Shown piece after piece: positions 57,976 to 64,000 of a stretch of 64,000 nt of DNA. This stretch comes from Dysidea avara (Eukaryota; Porifera; Demospongiae; Dictyoceratida; Dysideidae). Position 1 is the stretch's first letter. The number at the start of each line of letters is the position of its first letter. The stretch lies in the NCBI RefSeq assembly GCF_963678975.1, contig NC_089277.1, positions 23,510,672-23,574,671 of the forward strand. Direction: 5' to 3'. The notes under the pieces were generated by a model. That model made no database searches. It saw only the letters and a list, made by a program, of their open reading frames with translations, and was not told the origin of the DNA. Both the position numbers and the translations under genes were made by a program.

Positions 57976-58315
57976 ATGCTTCGCAGATTTTGACTGTAGA
58001 TGTCTGACTTCTTGGTGAAAGTAAGTCTGTTGACAATTCTTAATCCATTTAGTTAAAGCATTAATTGTTGATCTCTTGAACAGTTAGTGCACCAACCAAG
58101 TGAGCATTTTGATGTTTCATGTTGTGAGTGAATCTTAGAAGGTAAGCTGTAACTCGTAGCAATCTCATCAATGAGCTGAAGTTAGAAATTTCTAGAATCT
58201 TGTGTAGACCTGTCTGTTGTGCCTATTCAATTGACATTGGTTCATCAGCATCATTAGTTAACTCTGTTTGTAAATGTAGAATTTCAGTTTGCTTCCATTG
58301 TGGCCATTTAGACTT
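57976..58315 (-). pseudogene. degraded BEL/Pao linker between RNase H and integrase
   Basis: No long open frame; stops in all frames on the minus strand. Its position and length fit the pol linker of the family. Confidence 0.6.
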
Positions 58316-58680
58316 CTAAGAGGGACCCTGTATCCAAAGAGGATCATTGAGTACATCACTGTCCATCTCTCTTGTCAATAAATCTGCTGGATTGTTTCCA
58401 GTTGGACAGTAGTTCCACACTGTGGATGGAAAGGTCTGAGTAATTTCCTGTATGCGGTGGGAAACAAACTGTAGCTTCTGTTTCTTCTGGCTGCCTATCC
58501 AATGGAGCACAATCTGACTATCAGACCACAAGTGAACAAGCATGTGAGGATAAAAGCTATTTAGTGATTCAGTTACAAACTTTGTAAGTCTTGTAGCAAC
58601 CAGTGCAGCCATAAGTTCAAGCTTAGGCAGTGTGAGTTTGCTGAGTGGAGCAACACGTGTCTTGGCCATGACAAAAAAAA
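58316..58680 (-). pseudogene. BEL/Pao RNase H region, frameshifted
   Basis: Minus strand, continues the pol reading in a new frame after the T8 run: LPKLELMAALVATRL, HLWSDSQIVLHWIGS, NPADLLTRE. These are the RNase H-like motifs of Pao elements. Ends at a stop at 58316. Confidence 0.85.
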
Positions 58681-61600
58681 CACTTCATTGCCTTGTTGGA
58701 TGTAGATTACTGCTCCATATGCCTTTAAGCTAGCATCTGTAACGCCATGGATTTCTTGAGCTTGAGTGTTGCAGTCATCATCGTCAACAGTAAAATAACG
58801 TCTTGAGATAGAACCATGGGCTGCTTTCTGTAGGTTGTCAGCAATGTTGTTCCACTGTTCTCTTATAGATGGTTCTAATGGCTCATCCCACCCAACATTC
58901 ATTTGCCAGAGTTGCTGCATCAACAGTTTAGCACGGACACTAACTGGAGACAAGAAACCAAGTAGATCGAAAATTCTAGATGAAAACTGTAAAACATTTC
59001 TCTTTGTAACTGCAGAGTCAGTATCAGAATTAAGCTGTTTTGGTATGAAGCACACTTGGTCTGTTGATACATTCCAGTGTAAGCCTAACAAGTTGACCAT
59101 CTGGCTAGGATCAGCAACACTCTCCTTGTGTGTAATGGCTTGTAACTGTGGACTATTGGATGTCCAACTTCTCAGATTGAAGTTTGCTTCAGACATATAA
59201 GTTCTGGCCTTTCTAAAGTACTGGACAACACTTTCCTCAGTAGGACCTCCAGAAATTACATTGTCTACATATAAGCTTTGGATCATGTCATCAGCTGTTT
59301 CTGAGTTTTGGTTACTGAGGTGTAAACGAAGAGTGGCATTCAACATAAAAGGTGAGCTTGCTGATCCAAACAGCACTACCTTAAAACGATAAACATCAAA
59401 TTCACTCTCTGGATTTTCTGGAGTTGACAGCCAAAAAAAGCGAGTGAAGTCTCGATCATCCTCTTGAAGCTTAACATGTAGGAAAGCTTTCTCAATATCA
59501 GTGGTAAAGCCAAACTTGTGGACCCGAAAACGTAGCAGAATAGAACAAAGATCATTCACTAGGGATGGTCCAACTTCTAAACAGTCATTCAGACTTGGGT
59601 GATTGTTGGACATCTGACAGCTGCAATCATACACCACACGTATTGGAATAGTAACAGAATCCTTCCTGACATGATGGTGTGGTATGTAATGTGCTGGGAT
59701 AATTGATGTTGAGTTAACTTTCTCTACAAACCCTCTCCTCTCTTGATCTTTGATGATCTGATCATAAGTTATCATCAGCTCTGGTGTGCTAGCCAGTCGG
59801 CGGACTAGTGATCTAGTTTTTCGTTTGCATACTTCATAGTTTGATGGTAATGGAGCATGATCTTCTTTCCAGGGAAATTTAACCACATAGGAGCCATTTT
59901 CTTCACGTATGATTGTCTTCAGGTAAGTGTCCATAAATTGGTCAGAATGTTTCACTGCTGGTAATGTTCCACTGGATTCTATTTCCCAAAACCTTTCAAG
60001 AGTTTGGTCATCATTCTCAGGGTCATTGTGAATGCCAATGTGCATGCTTGTGACCATATTGGAGGGGGATGAGAGAGCTAGTGGCCCCGATAGAAGGTAG
60101 CCTAGCTTTGACTGCACAGCTGTGGGTCCATCTCCTCTAACAATGTGGTCTTTGACAATATTCCAATAGTAATCAACTCCGATTAGTAGAGATATATCAA
60201 ACTGACTGTTTTCCTTCATTATTGGGTGAGCTAGGGTGAGGTCCCTAAGATAGGAAAGCTCTCGTAACTTTGAAGTTGTGACACAATGGAGGGGAGCGGC
60301 AATCTTTGGAACTACTAGCACTGACAGTGGTATCATCTCTCCTGTTTGGCTGACAATTGTGACATCTGTTACATCTAAATGCTGTGGTGTAGAAGTATCA
60401 GCTCCAAATGCAGCCAGAGAAATACTTTCTTGTCTACTTGGTGTCAGTTGCAAATTGTTCGCTAGCCTCTTGGAGATGAAAGAACGCTGAGCACCTTCAT
60501 CAATTAAAATATTTGCAGTGTTGCTGCCTGTTTCAGAAACTACTCTAGCCACAGCAGTCTTCAGTAAACAAACAGAGTTACCAGAGTTACACAACACAGA
60601 TGTGTCTGTGTTAGCCATTGCTACTGTGGCTGAAATTGGAACAGTGGCTTGGGTGACCTGACTAGGACTTGATTTTGTTTCATTAGGCTGTGTCTTGTGG
60701 TCACTAGGTAATTGTTTTGGTATGGTACTGTCAGTGTTGCTAATACTGGTGTGATGTTTGTTGTTACATTTCTTACAGCGAGCTTGTGATGTGCACTGAC
60801 TTACTCTGTGTTTACCTAAACAATTGAAGCATAGGCCTTCCTTCTTGATGTGTTCCAGGCGTTTCCCAGTACTAATGACCACATCACAGTTGTTAGATGT
60901 GTGTGTGCCCTTACAATACACACATGCAAGTTTCTTAATTGGTTTACCTCAATCAAATCTAGTGTGGTTGCCACCCTTAGCACCAACATATAGGGAGAAT
61001 GTTGTCATCTTAGGTGAAGAACTATCAGTTAATAAATGGGTATTATGTGTGAACAATCCCTGTTCAAGAATTCGTATCTCTCTCAATAACGCCTCTCTGA
61101 GATTCTCAACAGTCCACTCTGACCTGTTCTGCTCTCTCGCCAAGTTGCGTCATACTTCTGCAGGTAATTTTCCAAGAGTTACTGGAATCAACATAGCACC
61201 ATACAATTCAGGAGTAGTTCCTAAAGAGAGTAGGCTTCTTATGTGACCTTCAATGGAGTCATAAAAGGCTCTTAATTCAGTCACTGTGTTCTTTGGTGGA
61301 GGTAGATTCATCAGGGCTTGCATGTGGGCATTTACTATCGTTTGACTTTGCCCAAATCTCTCCTTGAGAATCTCAACTGAATGTAAGTAATTTCTATCTG
61401 TGAGTGGAAACCCTGCCACAGCTCTGGCAGCTTCTCCCTGAAGTTGAGCCCTTAAGTAATTGAACTTTTGTACTCCTGACAGGATAGGGCTGGAGTCTAC
61501 AGCCACACTAAAACAATCCCAGAAAGTCTGCCAGGACAAGGGGTCACCACTGAAGGTGGGTAAACTCAGCTTAGGTAGACGACTGACACTGTGACTGGAC

Positions 61601-61993
61601 TGACTAGCCATACTGACATGGCTGCTACTACTTGGGAGATGACTCTGTATCTCCTGTCCATCCTGAGATGAATGAGTTACCACGTTGAGTGATACGAACG
61701 GTTGCGCACTCGCACTTAGACTCGAATTTTGACTAGTAGTTCTGCTCGGGGATGTGGCTCTACTTGTTTAGTGTGACGCGAGATAAAGCGTTTTATCTGG
61801 TCAATTCTCTCGGTAATGCCGTCTTGTAGTTCTATTGCTTCATACACGTCCCTTTCTAACTCCTCTGAGTTCTGTATCTCTCCAGCAATTTTGGTGTCCA
61901 GCTCTCCAATGGCTTTTGCCTTCGTTGCAGTTTCTCGACAGAAGTAGACAAACTGTCCAACTTAGAATCGTCTATTGCTTCACTAGAGTCCAT
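58681..61993 (-). pseudogene. BEL/Pao gag-protease-RT region
   Basis: Minus strand. The gag N-terminus (61684-61993) is frameshifted. From 61683 one frame runs to the T8 run at about 58673-58680, with TGA at 61150-61152 and 60949-60951. Gag core: LPTFSGDPLSWQTFWDCF. Zinc-binding motifs lie near 60770-60920, beginning VYCKGTHTSNNCDV. Protease-like segment: ANILIDEGAQRSFISKRLA. RT: a first catalytic-Asp block around TTDIEKAFLHVKLQ and the turn LYVDNVISG, with Asn in place of the second Asp. The Pao-type peptidase/RNase H region follows (LGFLSPVSVRAKLL). The product would have been a polyprotein; it is not made intact here. Confidence 0.88.
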
Positions 61994-62026
61994 TATTTCA
62001 GTTACTGTTCGGTGTAACTTTCACTA

Positions 62027-62304
62027 CCAGAGACATGTACATGAAAATCCCAGGAAAAAACAAGCCCAACCTATGAATTGTTAAGTTTCATTGGTTGGTA
62101 CCAATGAAATTTTATTTTCATGGTATTTTCATTGGACAAATCTATGAAAACCCTATGAAAAACACCAATGAAAATCCTATGAAAAAGTGATTTAATGGAA
62201 TTTTCATAGGTGGTTGTCCTATGAAAATAAATTTCATAGGTACCAACCAATGAAATTTAACATTTCATGAGTTTTTCATTGTGTTTTCATGGACATGTCT
62301 CTGG
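62027..62304. mobile_element. 278-bp MITE of ATGAAAA repeats
   Basis: Ends CCAGAGACATGTACATGAAA and complement CCAGAGACATGTCCATGAAA; the arms also share ACCAACCAATGAAATTT-like sequence. The interior is built from CTATGAAAATCC-type words in both directions. No ORF. It lies about 30 bp upstream of the BEL gag start. Confidence 0.8.
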
Positions 62305-63313
62305 GGTGGGGTCTATTCTACGGAACGGAACGGAATGATGGACTAAACTGCGGAACGGAATGCTTTCTCAGATTGAAGCTTGCAGTTTGCCATTGCTGTA
62401 CAAGTTATCAGTGGCACTTCCAGCAGGTAATCAAACGTACCCCAAGAAAGATAAAACGAATTTAAGGATCGATTGTGGGTTCTTGTTGGTTGTCATTAGT
62501 AACGAAGTACTAATTGCGGGAATAGCTGACTCAGTGTGTTCATCTTCGGATATATCAAGTAGGGAACTTAATGCATGACTTGTTTTTACTAGTATGTGAG
62601 TTATTTTTACTTACTTGACTTTAGAATGTACAGCCTGAGGCCCAGCCTTTCTAATCGGCATAAATCAGTATGTGTATAGCTACACTACAAAGGAAACAAG
62701 TATGGTGACAAGCTGAATCAACTCAGTCTAAGCAGAATCTAAAGGAATTTTGTGCAGTGTGAGAGGAGCAAACATTCAGATACCTCAAGGAGGCTATATT
62801 GTGTGAACATCAATGATTCATTAACAGAGTAGTGGACTATTGTCAGACATCTCAGCCTGAGTAGCTACTGAGTTGAATTCTGGATGGGGTCTAATTTACA
62901 GAATGGAATGCTTTCTGAATCAACTTGCAGCTTGGCTAGCTGCTATCATTGCTGAAATTGCATTTTATCTGTGGAACCTCCAGGAAATGGAATAGGATAA
63001 TTATAAAACATTAATTAAGTGATTGTTTAGGTAATCATGACTTTATTCAGTCTAATAAACAGAATATATGGTTGATTGAGTGAGGTATCACTTTCAGAAT
63101 GTTCAGACGACCAGTGATGAGATGCATGGATTCATCGAATTTTTGTTGTGGTTGGAGACATTAAATATCCAAAAGCAAACTGACTGTATAATATTAATTC
63201 ACTTTCTTTATATTTTCTCAATTTTGAGCCTGTATACAAATAATTGAATTTTCCTTGTCAATAGGAATCGTAGAATAAGATGGGAGAGAAACTTATCTTT
63301 GTTTACCTATACT
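62305..63313. other. no gene seen; short dispersed repeat at the left
   Basis: 62305-62370 carries GGTGGGGTCTATTCTACGGA with AACGGAACGGAATGATGGAC, as at 23289; a degenerate copy starts at about 62884. The rest is unique. Confidence 0.45.
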
Positions 63314-63575
63314 GTACAACCAAGAGTTCGTAATACTGATTTGTATGGGGGAGAGTGTCTAACTCTCAGTATGGCCTGTACAAACACCCTGCGTCAAGTT
63401 CACCTTTCATCAAATCAACACCTTTACTGGGGGATAGAAAACTGTTGATTAGTGTTGCTGAAGAAGGTAAAGCCTTTGTTCTGAAATAAGGCTGAGGTGT
63501 TACTTTAAGCAGGGTGTTTGGTGAATGCATTCAAGTTAGACACTCTCCACCTTATTATGAACTCTTGGTACAACT
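63314..63575. mobile_element. probable MITE with CCAAGAGTTC ends
   Basis: ACCAAGAGTTCGTAATA on the left and TATTATGAACTCTTGGT on the right, with GGAGAGTGTCTAACT and AAACACCCTGC also inverted inside the arms. Target duplication not resolved. Confidence 0.5.
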
Positions 63576-63631
63576 TCAAAGGAAAATGAAGAAAACATAC
63601 AGATGAATCAATAAAATCACTACAGTAAGGT

Positions 63632-63956
63632 AAATCTAATCCAAAACAGCCAAGCTGTAAAAAAAGTGTGCGGCCCTCAGAAAGGCTATGGTGAAAAAAG
63701 ATGTGAAATCCAAGGTGGTGGCCAAGAAATGGCTGTGATGGTAGGTTAATGGTAAAAATTTTAATAACGACAATTCAGGTGAATTTTTGTGCCGCTTCAC
63801 AAAATTTACCTAAATTGTCATTATTAAAATTTTTACCATTAACCTACCATCACAGCCATTTCTTGGCCGCCACCTTGGATTTCACATCTTTTTTCACCAT
63901 AGCCTTTCTGAGGGCCGCACACTTTTTTTACAGCTTGGCTGTTTTGGATTAGATTT
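63632..63956. mobile_element. 325-bp near-perfect palindrome
   Basis: Arms of about 145 bp from AAATCTAATCCAAAACAGCC inward, with TTAATGGTAAAAATTTTAAT next to the loop. Terminal sequence is shared with 52281-52892. Pairing is close to perfect, with one or two mismatches. Confidence 0.9.
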
Positions 63957-64000
63957 CATTTCTTTTTGTATTTGTATACCCCAAAGCCGGCCTATGGCCA

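Larger units (their letters stand above)
56557..61993 (-). mobile_element. BEL/Pao LTR-type retroelement, decayed, no LTRs found
   Basis: Minus strand, gag start at 61991-61993 to the end of integrase at 56557. Order gag, zinc knuckle, aspartic-type protease, RT, RNase H, integrase is that of BEL/Pao. Breaks: frameshifts in the gag N-terminus, two in-frame TGA codons, a frameshift at a T8 run, and a degraded stretch 57976-58315. Upstream of gag only about 30 bp remain before a MITE (62027), and no direct repeats are seen around the element, so the LTRs are lost or too diverged to see. Confidence 0.92.

Noticed and set aside
57050-61246. Plus-strand ORFs inside the BEL/Pao region (57050-57406, 58835-59200, 60824-61246)
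   Set aside because: Antisense shadows of the pol and gag frames without coding features of their own.

Overview
The window is eukaryotic, AT-rich animal DNA, most likely from a demosponge. Exons are spread thin, introns have GT..AG borders, and transposable elements of many classes are packed together. The lineage is an inference: it rests on a sponge-type short-chain collagen C4-like C-terminal domain (two copies), an aerolysin-fold gene, and the mix of BEL/Pao, PIF/Harbinger, hAT and restriction-like-endonuclease (RLE) LINE elements. I see no bacterial operon, phage, CRISPR array, rRNA or tRNA.

Layout. 1-2639: mostly empty, with a pogo/Tigger-like MITE at 496-953. 2640-17523 and 23350-42102 are two direct copies of one segment, about 2-5% different in the stretches I compared by eye. 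Both carry LINE remnants, a broken unknown coding region, a GGTTCCAGR minisatellite, foldback MITEs, two well-formed 3' exons of an unrecognised gene, a (TAC)n microsatellite invaded by RLE LINEs, a three-unit tandem repeat, and a decayed short-chain collagen exon. The copies differ by dated insertions. Copy 1 has two 239-bp MITEs. Copy 2 has a 7.06-kb Harbinger element (33439-40499) with a 17-bp perfect TIR and a TTA duplication, and that element was itself hit by a 4.1-kb hAT element (33990-38125) with an 8-bp duplication. The matching empty site in copy 1 is intact. Between the copies (17524-23349) lie a composite foldback element, an RLE-LINE fragment split by a hAT MITE, and an intact intronless aerolysin-like gene on the minus strand (21496-22233).

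42103-56556 is a patchwork of MITEs, LINE fragments (RLE type at 47.7-48.3 kb; jockey/CR1-L2 type at 48.6-49.6 and 53.2-54.1 kb), a long near-perfect palindrome (52281-52892), and two exons of a class VI myosin with a small deletion. 56557-61993 is a decayed BEL/Pao element (minus strand: gag, protease, RT, RNase H, integrase) without recognisable LTRs. The end holds more MITEs, including a second palindrome (63632-63956) sharing termini with the one at 52 kb.

The most interesting system is the RLE LINE group in the (TAC)n tracts. Four different 5'-truncated elements lie in one orientation, each flanked on both sides by TAC/GTA repeats. They form two nested clusters at the same ancestral microsatellite in the two duplicated copies. 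This suggests a retrotransposon lineage that targets a trinucleotide microsatellite. The Harbinger pair (Myb/SANT-like protein plus DDE transposase) and the hAT transposase are the only other near-complete mobile systems; the hAT looks intact, the Harbinger is broken in both genes.
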